Origin: CAYWMD01 sp964458575
GTDB taxonomy: Bacteria; Verrucomicrobiota; Verrucomicrobiia; Limisphaerales; JADLHS01
Direction of reading: 5' to 3'
DNA: 64,000 bases
Assembly (NCBI GenBank): GCA_964458575.1
Contig: CAYWMD010000007.1
Coordinates: 62,001-126,000, forward strand
Of this stretch, positions 51,220-61,076 are shown piece by piece; position 1 is the stretch's first letter, and the number at the start of each line of letters is the position of its first letter. The notes under the pieces were generated by a model. That model saw only the letters and a list, made by a program, of their open reading frames with translations, did no database searches and was not told where the DNA came from. The position numbers were made by a program, and so were the translations under genes.

Positions 51220-54200
51220 ATGGAATGGGTTTTCATCGTCATGCTGGTTCTCGCGGTCCCGCTGATCCTCGTGATCTGGCTCATTGCGCGCACCGTCCAG
51301 GCCCACAGTCGCATCGAGGAACTTTCTCGGCGGGTTGGTGAATTGGAACTTGAGGTCTTCCGCCTGAAATGCGCCGCGGAGTCTGCTCCAGTGACGCAAC
51401 CGGCACCCGCCCCCGAAACGAGCGTGGAGCAACCCGAGCCGATTCCGGCAGAACCGCTCGAAACCGAAATCACGGCGATCGCTCCAGAAACCGCTGAGCC
51501 GTCGCCCGTGCCGCCGATTATTCCGCCGCTGCCGCAAACACCACCGACGACAACTTTTGTTCCGCCACCAATCATTCCTCCGGCTGAACCCGTTCCAGAG
51601 CCTTCGCCGATTCCGGAAACTATCCTTATGCCGGTATCCGAATCCGCCTCCACGCCGCCGCCGCTCTTTGCGGCGAAAGCTGAAGCGCAACCAACCAGTG
51701 AACCGCCGCGAGAACCTGCGCCATCCGTCGCGGAGAAAGCGTCCTTTGAAATGCGCTTGGGAACGTATTGGGCCGTGCGCGTGGGCGCGGTGATGTTGCT
51801 GACGGGTCTGGCGTTTTTTGGAAACCTGGCCTACCAGAAATTCAGCGCGGGCGGGAAACTGGCCCTGCTCTACCTCGCGAGCGGCTTGTTGCTCGGCGCT
51901 GGCGCGTGGTGGCAGCGCAAGGTGGCGAAGGAGTCGCTGAAAAACTTCGGGCAGGTGCTTTTTGCCGGCGGGCTAGCGGCGGTTTACTTCACGACCTTTG
52001 CGGCGCATCACGTCGAGCAGTTGCGCGTCATTCAGAGCGCCATGCTCGACGGTTTGCTGCTGCTGGGCTGGGCGGGGTTCATCGTTTGGATTGCCGATTG
52101 CAGAAAATCCGAAGTGCTCGCGCTATTCGCCGTCGGGCTGGCGTACTACACCGGATTGATCTCGCACGAAATCGGCGCATTCACGCTTTACTCAAACCTC
52201 GTGCTGACGCTCGTCGCCGTGTTTTTCCTCGTGCGCAATCGCTGGGCGTGGCTTTCGTTCGCCAGCTTGGTGGCGACCTACGCGGCGTATGGTTTCTGGC
52301 GATTCTACCACAGCGGCGAATGGCGTTGGGCGACGCCCGGCGAGGGGCTCTGGCACGGTGCGTACTTTCTCATGTGCTATTGGGTCGCGTTCACCGCGGC
52401 AGTCTTCTTGTCCAAACATGAAAAGCTCGTTGGGCCGAATCGCGCCGGCTTTCTCACGCTGAACAACGGCGCGTTCTTCACGATGTTTCTGCTCACCATG
52501 ATGCAGGTGCATCACGGCGGGTTCTGGAAGTTCGCGCTCGGCTACGGCACAGTCCTGCTCAGTCTGGTGGAATTGTCACGGCGACTTTTGCCGAACGAGC
52601 CGCTGACGAAAAAATCCTATCTCACGCAGGGTTGGCTGCTCGTCACCGTTGGCTTCATCGCGAAGTTCTCCGGTTTGCAACTTGCGCTCGTCCTCGGTGC
52701 GGAAAGCGTGGTGTTGTTCGTGCTCGGCACGCAACGGCGCAGTTTGATCCTGCAAATCGGCGCCTACCTCGCAGGCGCGATGGCGGTGGGGTGGGGTTTC
52801 GATGGCGTGGATCGTTTCGACCCGCACGGTCTGTGGCTGGGTGCGGCGCTCGGCGGCTTCATGGTGTTCAACGCATTCTGGTCGCGCCGCCAAATTGCGC
52901 CGGAGGCTCGCAACCAGTTTGGCGCCGTGCCCGCCTTTTTTGCGACGCTGGCGCTCGTTGTTTGGTGCTTCACCACCTGGCAAAACACCGAACAAAACCA
53001 TTTCGGTCTGGTGTTGACCCTCGAAGCCTTGGTGCTGGTTCTTTCGCTTTACGTCCTGCGAATACCGGAATTGGCGCTGCTGGGACAAGGCTGCGTGCTC
53101 GTGGCGCAAGTGGTGTGGGGATTTAACTTTTCGGCCGGCACGGCGCAATTGACCGCGCTGGCTTTGGCCGCCAACGGTCTGGCGGCGTTGTTGCCGGGAT
53201 GGAAGCGGAACGATCTGGCCCTCAAATCCTGCGGCTGCGTCTCCGCCGCGCTGGCCGGCGCCTGGGGAATTGCCGGACTGCAAAGAAATCTGACCACCGG
53301 GCTGCTCACCGGCGCGGCGCTCGCGGGTTTGATGCTGCTCCAGGCGTTTCTGGCGCATCGCCGAAGCTCCGTGGAACGTCCGGAATTGTTGCGCGCTGAA
53401 CCAACCTATTTCAGCGCACTGCTCGTCGTGCTGGCCATCGCAACGACATGGTTCAATACGAGCGAGGCGAATTGTGGATTGTTCCTGGCCGCTGAAACGC
53501 TCGTGTTGACCACCTCGATTTATCTGCTGCGCGTGCGGGAAGTGACGCTGCTGGGGCAGTTGCTGTTGATGGCCGGGCACTGCGCGTGGCAATTCAACTT
53601 GTTCAGCCACGGTGCGCCGCCCTGGTGGAATCCGGCATTGATGATCGGCATGACGCTCGGCTTGGGCCACTGGTGGCAGAAACAAAAAGTCATGGCCGCG
53701 AAAACGGGCATGGCGCTTCAACTCGCGTTGTCACTCTTGTTTGTTCTGCTCGTCTGCACGTGGCTCGGAAAAGAATCCAGCGACACCACCTGGCTCATGC
53801 TCTCCTGCCTGCTCGCCGTGGCGGTGACGGTTTATGCGGCGGTGACCCGCGCGTGGTTGCTGGCGGCGTGCGCGCAACTCTTTCTGCTGCCGGGTTTGTG
53901 GATGTTCCTGCAACACCTCACGCGCGAAGGCAGCGCCAGGCTGCCCGCCCTCGTGCCCATCGCCGCCCTCGGCTTGCTTTCCATGGCAACGGTGACGTGG
54001 TTCAACCGGAAGCCGGACGCGAACCAACAAGTGCGCGAACCTCTGCTTCTGCTGGCTGCCGCGTATCGCTGGGTGGCCCTGACGATGTCGCTTTGGTGGG
54101 TGTTGGAATACGTCGCGCGGCGCGAACAGATCTGGGTGTTGATCGCGATTGGCGTTGTGGTGTTCGCATTCGCCGGCTGGCGCCGGAGCCGTGAGGCGCT

Positions 54201-54699
54201 GTGGTTTGGCGCGCCGTTCAGTGCGCTGGCGTTGCTGTTGCTTTGGGCGCGTTCGTTCGAGGCTTCGGGAAATGTTTATCTGCCGAGCGGACTGGCCATT
54301 CTCGCGTTGCTGGTTCAGCAACAGGCGGCCAGGCGATTGCCTGCACGCTACGACCTCGATTCACGAATTCACGCCGGCATCATCATCGTTGGCGGAGTGA
54401 CCTTGTGGCGGTTCGTCTCGTGCTGGATCATGCAACACGGCGGCGGATTTTACCTGACGGTGAGCTGGTCGGTGCTGGCGCTGGTGCTGTTCGCCGGCGG
54501 CGTCGTGTTGCGCGAACGGATGTATCGCTGGCTGGGTCTGGGCGTGATTGCCGCCGCACTGGGACGTGTGGTGATTTTCGACGTGTGGAAGCAGGAAACG
54601 ATCTATCGCGTCCTGACCTTCACCGCCTTGGGGGTTGTGCTCATCGTGGTCAGCTTCATCTACAACAAATATCAGGAGAAAATCCGGCTGTGGCTGTGA
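51220..54699 (+). CDS. DUF2339-family giant membrane protein
   Basis: 1159 aa. The N-terminal membrane span (FIVMLVLAVPLILVIWLIA) is followed by a short coiled segment (HSRIEELSRRVGELELEV) and a Pro/Glu-rich linker to ~165. From ~190 there are roughly 25-30 hydrophobic spans, with the DUF2339 opening FEMRLGTYWAVRVGAVMLLTGLAFFG and the close YRVLTFTALGVVLIVVSFIYNKYQEK. The family has no established function. The 253-base gene-free stretch before it (50967-51219) shares promoters with the divergent aldolase gene; I see no RNA or repeat there. Confidence 0.88.
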   Translation: MEWVFIVMLVLAVPLILVIWLIARTVQAHSRIEELSRRVGELELEVFRLKCAAESAPVTQPAPAPETSVEQPEPIPAEPLETEITAIAPETAEPSPVPPIIPPLPQTPPTTTFVPPPIIPPAEPVPEPSPIPETILMPVSESASTPPPLFAAKAEAQPTSEPPREPAPSVAEKASFEMRLGTYWAVRVGAVMLLTGLAFFGNLAYQKFSAGGKLALLYLASGLLLGAGAWWQRKVAKESLKNFGQVLFAGGLAAVYFTTFAAHHVEQLRVIQSAMLDGLLLLGWAGFIVWIADCRKSEVLALFAVGLAYYTGLISHEIGAFTLYSNLVLTLVAVFFLVRNRWAWLSFASLVATYAAYGFWRFYHSGEWRWATPGEGLWHGAYFLMCYWVAFTAAVFLSKHEKLVGPNRAGFLTLNNGAFFTMFLLTMMQVHHGGFWKFALGYGTVLLSLVELSRRLLPNEPLTKKSYLTQGWLLVTVGFIAKFSGLQLALVLGAESVVLFVLGTQRRSLILQIGAYLAGAMAVGWGFDGVDRFDPHGLWLGAALGGFMVFNAFWSRRQIAPEARNQFGAVPAFFATLALVVWCFTTWQNTEQNHFGLVLTLEALVLVLSLYVLRIPELALLGQGCVLVAQVVWGFNFSAGTAQLTALALAANGLAALLPGWKRNDLALKSCGCVSAALAGAWGIAGLQRNLTTGLLTGAALAGLMLLQAFLAHRRSSVERPELLRAEPTYFSALLVVLAIATTWFNTSEANCGLFLAAETLVLTTSIYLLRVREVTLLGQLLLMAGHCAWQFNLFSHGAPPWWNPALMIGMTLGLGHWWQKQKVMAAKTGMALQLALSLLFVLLVCTWLGKESSDTTWLMLSCLLAVAVTVYAAVTRAWLLAACAQLFLLPGLWMFLQHLTREGSARLPALVPIAALGLLSMATVTWFNRKPDANQQVREPLLLLAAAYRWVALTMSLWWVLEYVARREQIWVLIAIGVVVFAFAGWRRSREALWFGAPFSALALLLLWARSFEASGNVYLPSGLAILALLVQQQAARRLPARYDLDSRIHAGIIIVGGVTLWRFVSCWIMQHGGGFYLTVSWSVLALVLFAGGVVLRERMYRWLGLGVIAAALGRVVIFDVWKQETIYRVLTFTALGVVLIVVSFIYNKYQEKIRLWL

Positions 54700-54705
54700 G
54701 CCGGC

Positions 54706-54746
54706 CGTCCCGGCTGGTGTGCTTGCTTCGTTCGGCAACCGGGACG
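54706..54746. other. Imperfect hairpin after the DUF2339 gene
   Basis: cgtcccggctg (54706-54716) and caaccgggacg (54736-54746) pair with one mismatch around a 19-nt loop. It begins six bases after the stop codon. No T-run follows; it may be a terminator or another small palindromic element. Confidence 0.35.
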
Positions 54747-54844
54747 TCGCAGGTTGACTCGCATAAATAAATTCACTGGACGGATGTTCATTACTGGGCG
54801 ACAACTTTCGTGGGCCAATGGGCCCGATTTGACGTAACTTCGCC

Positions 54845-56929
54845 ATGAATCCAACTGTGAAGCCCGCGGGCCGCAACCCATTCTTTCACCGATCCAGGGC
54901 GCTCGCGTTTATCGCAGTTGCGCTTGCGTTTGGCGGGTTCGGGGCGCTCCCACTTCCAGCGGCCCAACCGAACATCCTGGTGATCGTTGCCGACGACGCC
55001 GGCTTCCACGATTTCTCCATGCAGGGAAACACCAACTTTCCCACGCCGCGGATTGACGCGCTGGCGGCGGGCGGTGTGCGATTTACTTCCGGCTACGTTT
55101 CCGCTCCGATATGCAGCCCGACCCGCGCTGGCATCATGTCGGGTCGCTACCAGGAACGATTCGGCCATGAGTCAAACATGCCGGCTGCAACCACCCGCGG
55201 GTTGTCCACCAACGAAGTCACATTTGCCAGCCTCCTGAAAAGCGCGGGCTACGTCACCGGCGCGATCGGCAAATGGCATTTGGGTTCGAGCCCGCAATTC
55301 TACGCAACTGTCCGGGGATTCGATTCGTTCTTCGGCTTCCTGGGCGCGGGTCGCTCCTACTTCCCAATCGCCAGTCCGACCGCCTTGGAAGTGATTTCGT
55401 CCAACGGCGTGACGCAGGCCGAAACCAGCTACACCACCGACCGATTCGGTCAGGCGGCGACCAATTTCATCGGCAGGCACGCCGGCGAACCGTGGTTTCT
55501 TTACCTGACCTTCAACGCGGTTCATTCGCCGCTGGATGCCGATGCGCGTACCAACCGATTGTCGGGTTACACTTACACTTCTCCCGACCGCAAGAAGCAG
55601 GCCGCGGTCACGCTGGCGTTGGACGACAACGTGGGTTTGGTGCTCGACAAACTCGACGCTTTGAATCTTACCACCAACACCCTTGTGTTTTTCATCAACG
55701 ACAACGGTGGCGACCCGGACTGGCCTTCCGACAATTCGCCGTTGCGCGACGCCAAAACCAGCGCCTACGAAGGCGGCATCCGCGTTCCTTACCTGATTCG
55801 CTGGCCCGGACAAATTCCCGCCGGGCAGGTGCTCTCCAATTCGGTCATCAGTCTGGACATCCTTCCGACGGCGCTAGCGGCTGCGGGCGCGGCCGCGCCG
55901 ACCAATCATCCGCTCGACGGTGTCAATCTCCTCCCACTCGTCACGGGCCAGACGAACGCGCTTCCACGCGACACGCTCTTCTGGCGCACATGGGGAAGAA
56001 CCTCAGGCCAATCTGCCGCGCGCCGGGGCGATTGGAAACTGCACATCAACAACACGGACCAATCTATCCAGCTCTTCCATCTCAACCCGGACGGCACGGG
56101 CGAATTCAACAACCTCGCGACGAACAATCCCGCCAGGCTGCTCGAACTGATGGCGTCGTTCAATCAATGGGAGGTGAAGACGCTCGCGCCTTTGTGGGGC
56201 CAAGCCGGCGTCGTCCTGCCAACCATCAACAGCCCGTACGTGGACAGTTCGGACCTGGGTTGGCTGGTCCAGGGCACGACGACCGCCAACGGCTACGCGC
56301 TGGTCAAATTGCGCGAGAGCATCAATTGGAGCGCCGACTTCACGCTCCGTTGGAAAATGAAAATTGATTCCGCCGGCACGAACGGCTTTCTCGCCTTTGG
56401 CTCGGCGGCGAGCGAGGCCAATCTGTTTCGCGTGGGCGTGGATAAATCTGCGGGGCGACTTGTCATTACCGAACCGTCCGGATCGCAAACCGTGACGAAC
56501 GGGCTGGTGTTCGCAAACGGCGTGCTGGATCTGGAAATCGCGTTCACGCGCGCGGACAACTCACTCACGCTTCGTCAGGGCGGCAACAGCCTGAAGCGTA
56601 CGTTGAGCGGCAGTTTCTCCGCCATCACGCACATTGGCTACGCCACGCGCCTGGCCCGCACGAGCTTTGGTTTCTTTGAAATTGATCCGGCGGTCAAACT
56701 GACCGCCACGAAGTACGCCCGGCTGCCCGGCGGTGGTCTGCAATTCGACGTGCAACTCGAACGCGGCGCGCCGGCGCAATTGATTTTGGAAAAAACCGAT
56801 GCGTTGGGCAGTCCGTTCGTCACCGTGACCAACGCGCCGCAATTGTTTCTTGGCAGTAAAACCTTCCGGTTCCAAACTGCCGGCCCCGCCGCTGGCAACG
56901 CGTACTACCGGGTCCGGGCGCAGCCTTGA
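54845..56929 (+). CDS. Secreted sulfatase with C-terminal accessory domain
   Basis: 694 aa; signal peptide ending PLPAA near residue 40. The sulfatase domain begins NILVIVADDAG (metal ligands Asp50 and Asp51) and has the CxPxR signature CSPTR with Cys90, the residue converted to formylglycine; AIGKWHLG and FFINDNGGDPDWPSDNSPLR supply the remaining metal and sulfate ligands. The domain ends near 430. Residues ~465-610 (FTLRWKMKIDSAGTNGFLAFG, FANGVLDLEIAFTRADNS) look like a concanavalin-type sandwich, followed by a beta-rich end. It probably desulfates a polysaccharide outside the cell. A formylglycine-generating enzyme must be encoded elsewhere. Confidence 0.92.
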   Translation: MNPTVKPAGRNPFFHRSRALAFIAVALAFGGFGALPLPAAQPNILVIVADDAGFHDFSMQGNTNFPTPRIDALAAGGVRFTSGYVSAPICSPTRAGIMSGRYQERFGHESNMPAATTRGLSTNEVTFASLLKSAGYVTGAIGKWHLGSSPQFYATVRGFDSFFGFLGAGRSYFPIASPTALEVISSNGVTQAETSYTTDRFGQAATNFIGRHAGEPWFLYLTFNAVHSPLDADARTNRLSGYTYTSPDRKKQAAVTLALDDNVGLVLDKLDALNLTTNTLVFFINDNGGDPDWPSDNSPLRDAKTSAYEGGIRVPYLIRWPGQIPAGQVLSNSVISLDILPTALAAAGAAAPTNHPLDGVNLLPLVTGQTNALPRDTLFWRTWGRTSGQSAARRGDWKLHINNTDQSIQLFHLNPDGTGEFNNLATNNPARLLELMASFNQWEVKTLAPLWGQAGVVLPTINSPYVDSSDLGWLVQGTTTANGYALVKLRESINWSADFTLRWKMKIDSAGTNGFLAFGSAASEANLFRVGVDKSAGRLVITEPSGSQTVTNGLVFANGVLDLEIAFTRADNSLTLRQGGNSLKRTLSGSFSAITHIGYATRLARTSFGFFEIDPAVKLTATKYARLPGGGLQFDVQLERGAPAQLILEKTDALGSPFVTVTNAPQLFLGSKTFRFQTAGPAAGNAYYRVRAQP

Positions 56930-57022
56930 GCAGCACCAGGACGCTTTCTTGCCGTGTAACCGGGAGACTTTTCGCTTGCGCCGGGCTTCGTTCTGAAATC
57001 TGCTTTGCGGCGTCAGCCGGAA

Positions 57023-58474
57023 ATGGAACAACCCGTGAACTACTTGAATCCGCCCGCGCCCGGGGTTACGCCGCGCCCGGCCACGTTGTGGCATGCGCTG
57101 GTGCCGGTCGTCACGCTGATCGTGATGATCCGCGAGAGTCTGGTGCGTTATGACGGGACCGCGCACATTCCCCTGTTGCTGGCGGCGGCGGTGGCGGCGG
57201 CGGTCGGCTGGCGGCTGGGCCATCGCTGGCAGTCCATCGAGGACGGCATCGTGGAGGGGATCGCGGTCGGATTGAAGGCGGTGCTGATCTTGATGGTGGT
57301 GGGGATGCTGATCGGCACCTGGATCGCGGGGGGGATCGTGCCGTTCCTGATTTATCACGGGTTGGACCTGCTGAGTCCGTCGTGGTTTCTCGTGGCGGCG
57401 TGCGTGATTTGTTGCATCGTTTCGATTTCCACCGGGAGTTCCTGGACCACGGCGGGGACCGTGGGCATCGCGCTGGTGGGCGTGGGGCAGGGCCTGAGCG
57501 TGCCGCTGCCGATGGTGGCGGGAGCCATCGTTTCCGGGGCGTATTTCGGCGACAAACTTTCGCCGCTGTCGGATACCACGAATCTGGCGCCGGCTGTGGC
57601 GGGATCGGAACTCTTCGAGCACGTGCGTTACATGTTGTTCACCACGATTCCGTCGCTGCTGATGGCGCTGGCGATTTACGCGGTGTTGGGCTGGTCGGTG
57701 GCCGGGGCCGGCGAAGTGAACGAGTTGAAAGTGGCGTTGTTGCGCCAGACGCTGGTAACGCATTTCGATTTGAATCCGGTGCTGCTGCTGCCGCCATTGC
57801 TGGTGATTCTGGTGGTCGCGCTGCGTTTGCCCGCGTTGCCGTCGTTGCTGGGGGGGGCGTTACTGGGCGGTATTTTCGCCGTGGCTTTGCAGGGAGCGGG
57901 GCTGAAGCTCGTACTGGCGGCGGCGCAAAAGGGGTTCGCGGCCAAAACCGGCGTGGAGGCGGTGGACCAGTTGCTCACGCGCGGCGGACTGGAGAGCATG
58001 ATGCCGACGGTGTCGCTGATTTTGTGCGCGCTGACGTTTGGCGGGGTGATGGAGCGGACCGGGTTGCTGGCGGCGCTGGCCAACGGGATTTTGCGCCTGG
58101 CGCGCGGCACGGGCGGTTTGGTGAGCGCGACGGTGGCGACGTGCCTGGGGATGAACGTGCTGGCGCCGGACCAGTACCTTTCGATCATCGTGCCGGGCCG
58201 GATGTTTCGGGAGGCGTATCAGCAGCGGGGGCTGCATCCGAAGCTGCTGTCGCGCACGCTGGAGGACGCGGGCACCCTGACCTCGCCGCTGGTGCCTTGG
58301 AATACCTGCGGCGCGTTCATGAGCACGACGCTCGGTGTGGGGGCGCTGGTTTATCTGCCGTACGCGTTTCTGAATCTGTTGAACCCAGTAGTCGCCATCG
58401 TCATCGCGTTTGCCGGATGGAAAATCGCCTACGCCCCGAAGCCGGCCAGCGACACGGCCCAACCACGTTCTTGA
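57023..58474 (+). CDS. NhaC-type Na+/H+ antiporter family protein
   Basis: 483 aa from the ATG at 57023 (MEQPVNYLNPP); the TTG at 57005 is a poorer start. About 11-12 membrane spans. SSWTTAGTVGIALVGVG, GAYFGDKLSPLSDTTNLAPAVAG and FEHVRYMLFTTIPSL match NhaC; the later half repeats them (DAGTLTSPLVPWNTCGAFM), consistent with an inverted-repeat transporter. It exchanges Na+ for H+, or, as in MleN-like members, malate for lactate with H+/Na+; the sequence does not separate these. It converges with the NSS operon (44-base gap). Confidence 0.9.
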   Translation: MEQPVNYLNPPAPGVTPRPATLWHALVPVVTLIVMIRESLVRYDGTAHIPLLLAAAVAAAVGWRLGHRWQSIEDGIVEGIAVGLKAVLILMVVGMLIGTWIAGGIVPFLIYHGLDLLSPSWFLVAACVICCIVSISTGSSWTTAGTVGIALVGVGQGLSVPLPMVAGAIVSGAYFGDKLSPLSDTTNLAPAVAGSELFEHVRYMLFTTIPSLLMALAIYAVLGWSVAGAGEVNELKVALLRQTLVTHFDLNPVLLLPPLLVILVVALRLPALPSLLGGALLGGIFAVALQGAGLKLVLAAAQKGFAAKTGVEAVDQLLTRGGLESMMPTVSLILCALTFGGVMERTGLLAALANGILRLARGTGGLVSATVATCLGMNVLAPDQYLSIIVPGRMFREAYQQRGLHPKLLSRTLEDAGTLTSPLVPWNTCGAFMSTTLGVGALVYLPYAFLNLLNPVVAIVIAFAGWKIAYAPKPASDTAQPRS

Positions 58475-58518
58475 TCATTCGTCCACGCGGCACGCGCCGA
58501 CAGGCCGCGCCCCTTTTT

Positions 58519-58665
58519 TCAGTCTTCGCCCTTCTCGATGTCTTCAATGCCGTGAATCCGCTTTTGGCCGCCGTGCAACGAGAGCACCTTCCAAATGCAC
58601 CAGGTGAACAGGACGGTGACGAAACCCACGGATACGATCATGGTAAGCCAACCACCAGCCGTCAT
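58519..58665 (-). CDS. MetS-like small subunit of the NSS transporter
   Basis: 48 aa, one membrane span: MTAGGWLTMIVSVGFVTVLF then TWCIWKVLSLHGG and a charged tail (EDIEKGED). Its ATG overlaps the transporter stop (ATGA), and a very strong Shine-Dalgarno gggaggtg precedes it. Size, topology and coupling match the MetS-type small subunits that accompany NSS transporters, where they are needed for transport in the methionine/alanine system MetPS. Only the position and pattern support it here; the sequence is too short for more. Confidence 0.75.
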   Translation of the reverse strand: MTAGGWLTMIVSVGFVTVLFTWCIWKVLSLHGGQKRIHGIEDIEKGED

Positions 58666-60359
58666 GATTTCACCTCCCTGGTCGCCGCAGTCGCGGCCGG
58701 TTCGGGGCTGGCCTTGTCCCAGCGCCGGCCCGCGGCGGCCGCGATAAGAAGAAAGAACAACGCGGTGACGACGATGACCATGACGCTGAGCCGGGCGACG
58801 TTGTCCGGATTCTTGCCGACGAGGTCGGTGACATAACTGGTCGGGTGAAATTCGCCGGTCGAGGGATTCCACCCAAACACATTGAAGAGAATCCAAAGGG
58901 CGAAGATGCCCAGCAGATAGAGCGGGCAAATGTATTTGATGATTGGTTTGAAAAACGAGGGGATGCGAATGGCCGCGCCTTTGTGGGCCTCCTCCCAGCC
59001 TTTGTCGACGCCCACCACCCAGCCGAACACGATGATCAGCACCGTCGCCAGCACAAAGATCAGGAACGTGCCCACCCAAAAATCAATCGTGTCCAGCGCC
59101 TTGAGGTCCTTGCTGAAATACACGACGAACAGGCAGCCGAGCGCAGTCAGCAAACCGAGCAGGCTAACGGACTGCTTGCGGTTCAAACCCAGGCCCTCTT
59201 CCAGAAAAGCCATGCCCGGTTGCAGCATCGAGAGGGAACTGGTGATGGCCGCCAGGAACAGCAGGAAGAACCACGCCGAACCGAAGAACCAAGGGAGGGG
59301 CATCTTCGAAAACACCATCGGCAGCACCTTGAAGCCAAGGGCAAAGGTTCCCTGCCCAACCACACCCGCCGCCCCCAGGAACACAAACGCCGCGGGCACC
59401 GTGATCAGGCCGCCCAGGGCCACTTCGCAAAATTCATTCGCCGAACTGGCGCTCAACCCGCTCAACACAACGTCGTCCTTTTCGCTCAAATAACTCGCGT
59501 ACGTGATGATGACGCCGAAACCGACCGAGAGCGAAAAGAATATCTGCCCGGCGGCGGCCAGCCAGAGTTGGGGGTCGGATAATTGGTGCAAAACCGTGGC
59601 GTCGCCCTTGCCGGGATTCCACATGAAACCCAGGCCGTTCAGCAGGTTTTGATCGGGCTTGGCCGGGTCGGGCGTGCCCAACGTGAGAACCCGCACCAGA
59701 ATGACCAGCGCCAGCACGATCAGCACGGGCATGCCCCACGTGCAAAATTTCTCGATGCCTTTGGAAATCCCACGATAGATGATGGTGAAGTTCAGCGCAA
59801 AAACCAGAACCAGAAACAGCACGACCTGATTGTGGCCCTGGCTGATCGTCAGCCCGTTTTCCGTTGCTCCCACAAAGCTCGCCCAGAAATCGCCGTAAGC
59901 CGCGACGTCGTTGCCGAAGTTCAGCCGGCCGGTGAGCGAAAACCAAGAATAACCCAGGCACCACGCCTCGATGTACACGTAATACATGTAGATGGCCACC
60001 GGCACCAACGCCCCAAGCACGCCGATGTATTTGCCGGCCGGATGCCGGATCAACGCGTAAAAAATTCCGGGACTCGAGCGAAAGCCGCGCTGACCCGCGT
60101 AACGGCCGAGCGTCCATTCGGCCCAGCAAATGGGAATGCCCAGGATCAGGAGCGAAATGAAATAGGCGATCATGAACGCCCCGCTGCCGTACTTGGCGGC
60201 CAGTCCCGGGAAACGCAGAAAATTTCCCAGCCCGACGGCGCTTCCCGCCACAGCCATGATCACGCCGAGACGGGAACTCCAGGCTTCTTTGATTTGGGCG
60301 GTGCTCACGGCCCACTTTTTAGCCGGGCACAAAGATTTTCGCCAGCTTGAATTTGCCAT
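58662..60359 (-). CDS. Sodium-dependent transporter, NSS (SNF) family
   Basis: 565 aa from ATG 60359; GTG 60308 (VSTAQIKEAWSSRLG) is an equally good start and matches the usual N-terminus. TM1 has the unwound Na+/substrate motif GSAVGLGNFLRFPGLAAKYGSG. Eleven to twelve spans follow, with AYFISLLILGIPICWAEW (TM2), SVGFGVIITYASYLSEKDD (TM6-7 region) and SSLSMLQPGMAFLEEGLG (TM8 Na2 site). It imports an amino acid or similar small organic molecule with Na+. It is coupled to the 48-aa subunit. A nearby NhaC antiporter could maintain the Na+ gradient. Confidence 0.92.
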   Translation of the reverse strand: MANSSWRKSLCPAKKWAVSTAQIKEAWSSRLGVIMAVAGSAVGLGNFLRFPGLAAKYGSGAFMIAYFISLLILGIPICWAEWTLGRYAGQRGFRSSPGIFYALIRHPAGKYIGVLGALVPVAIYMYYVYIEAWCLGYSWFSLTGRLNFGNDVAAYGDFWASFVGATENGLTISQGHNQVVLFLVLVFALNFTIIYRGISKGIEKFCTWGMPVLIVLALVILVRVLTLGTPDPAKPDQNLLNGLGFMWNPGKGDATVLHQLSDPQLWLAAAGQIFFSLSVGFGVIITYASYLSEKDDVVLSGLSASSANEFCEVALGGLITVPAAFVFLGAAGVVGQGTFALGFKVLPMVFSKMPLPWFFGSAWFFLLFLAAITSSLSMLQPGMAFLEEGLGLNRKQSVSLLGLLTALGCLFVVYFSKDLKALDTIDFWVGTFLIFVLATVLIIVFGWVVGVDKGWEEAHKGAAIRIPSFFKPIIKYICPLYLLGIFALWILFNVFGWNPSTGEFHPTSYVTDLVGKNPDNVARLSVMVIVVTALFFLLIAAAAGRRWDKASPEPAATAATREVKS

Positions 60360-60445
60360 GGTTAAGGGTGAGAGCCCGCGCGGGGCCACCCACGCGGGGC
60401 ATCGTCCGTTTGTAATTTCCAATTGACGGCGGGCGCGTTCCTACC

Positions 60446-60457
60446 TACCGTTCGGTA
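60446..60457. promoter_or_regulatory. Candidate TetR operator
   Basis: taccg-tt-cggta, a symmetric site typical of TetR-family operators, seven bases before the tetR-like start codon. It sits between the divergent NSS transporter and regulator genes, so it may allow autoregulation of the efflux operon. Confidence 0.5.
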
Positions 60458-60463
60458 AGTTCC

Positions 60464-61075
60464 ATGACCACATCGTCGCCCAACGGGGTCACTCGCCAGG
60501 AGATTTTGCGCGCCGCGCTCAAGCGGTTCGCGAACTCGGGCTATGCCGCCACCTCGGTCCAGAAAATTGTCGGCGATGCCAACGTTTCCAAGCCGACGCT
60601 GTATTATTATTTCTCGGACAAGGCGGCGTTGTTCGAGGCGCTGGTGCATGAAGCCCACGATGAGCGCTACCGGCTGATGCGCGAGGCGGCAGAACGGGCT
60701 GGGGATTTGCGCGGCCAGTTGATTGAAATCCTGAACGTGCTGTTCGAATATTTTGCGGAGCACCGGGAGTTGATGCGCATTTCGCTGGCGACGGCGTTTG
60801 CGTCACCTGGCGAAATGCCGCGCGGTTTGAAATACGCCGACCGGTGCGAGCGCAATTTTGAATTCGTCCATTCGCTGATGAAACAGGCGCTGGCCCGCGG
60901 TGAATTGGACCGGCAATTCGAGAGCCGCGAGCTGGCGTTCGGATTTTACGGCCAGGCAAACGCCTACCTCATGGCCCGTTTGATCATGCCGCAATCAGAA
61001 CTCAACCGCCAGAAGGCCGAGCGCATCGTGGATTTGTTTCTGGCCGGCGCGGCGCCGAAATCGAAAAGGAAATGA
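60464..61075 (+). CDS. TetR/AcrR-family repressor of the efflux operon
   Basis: 203 aa. The N-terminal helix-turn-helix reads EILRAALKRFANSGYAATSVQKIVGDANVSKPTLYYYF in the family pattern (residues ~13-50). The all-helical C-terminal part (~60-195) would bind an inducer and dimerise. The gene lies one base before the adaptor gene in the same direction, so it is expected to regulate its own operon with the RND pump. The ligand, probably a toxic or drug-like compound, cannot be told from sequence. Confidence 0.9.
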   Translation: MTTSSPNGVTRQEILRAALKRFANSGYAATSVQKIVGDANVSKPTLYYYFSDKAALFEALVHEAHDERYRLMREAAERAGDLRGQLIEILNVLFEYFAEHRELMRISLATAFASPGEMPRGLKYADRCERNFEFVHSLMKQALARGELDRQFESRELAFGFYGQANAYLMARLIMPQSELNRQKAERIVDLFLAGAAPKSKRK

Positions 61076-61076
61076 T

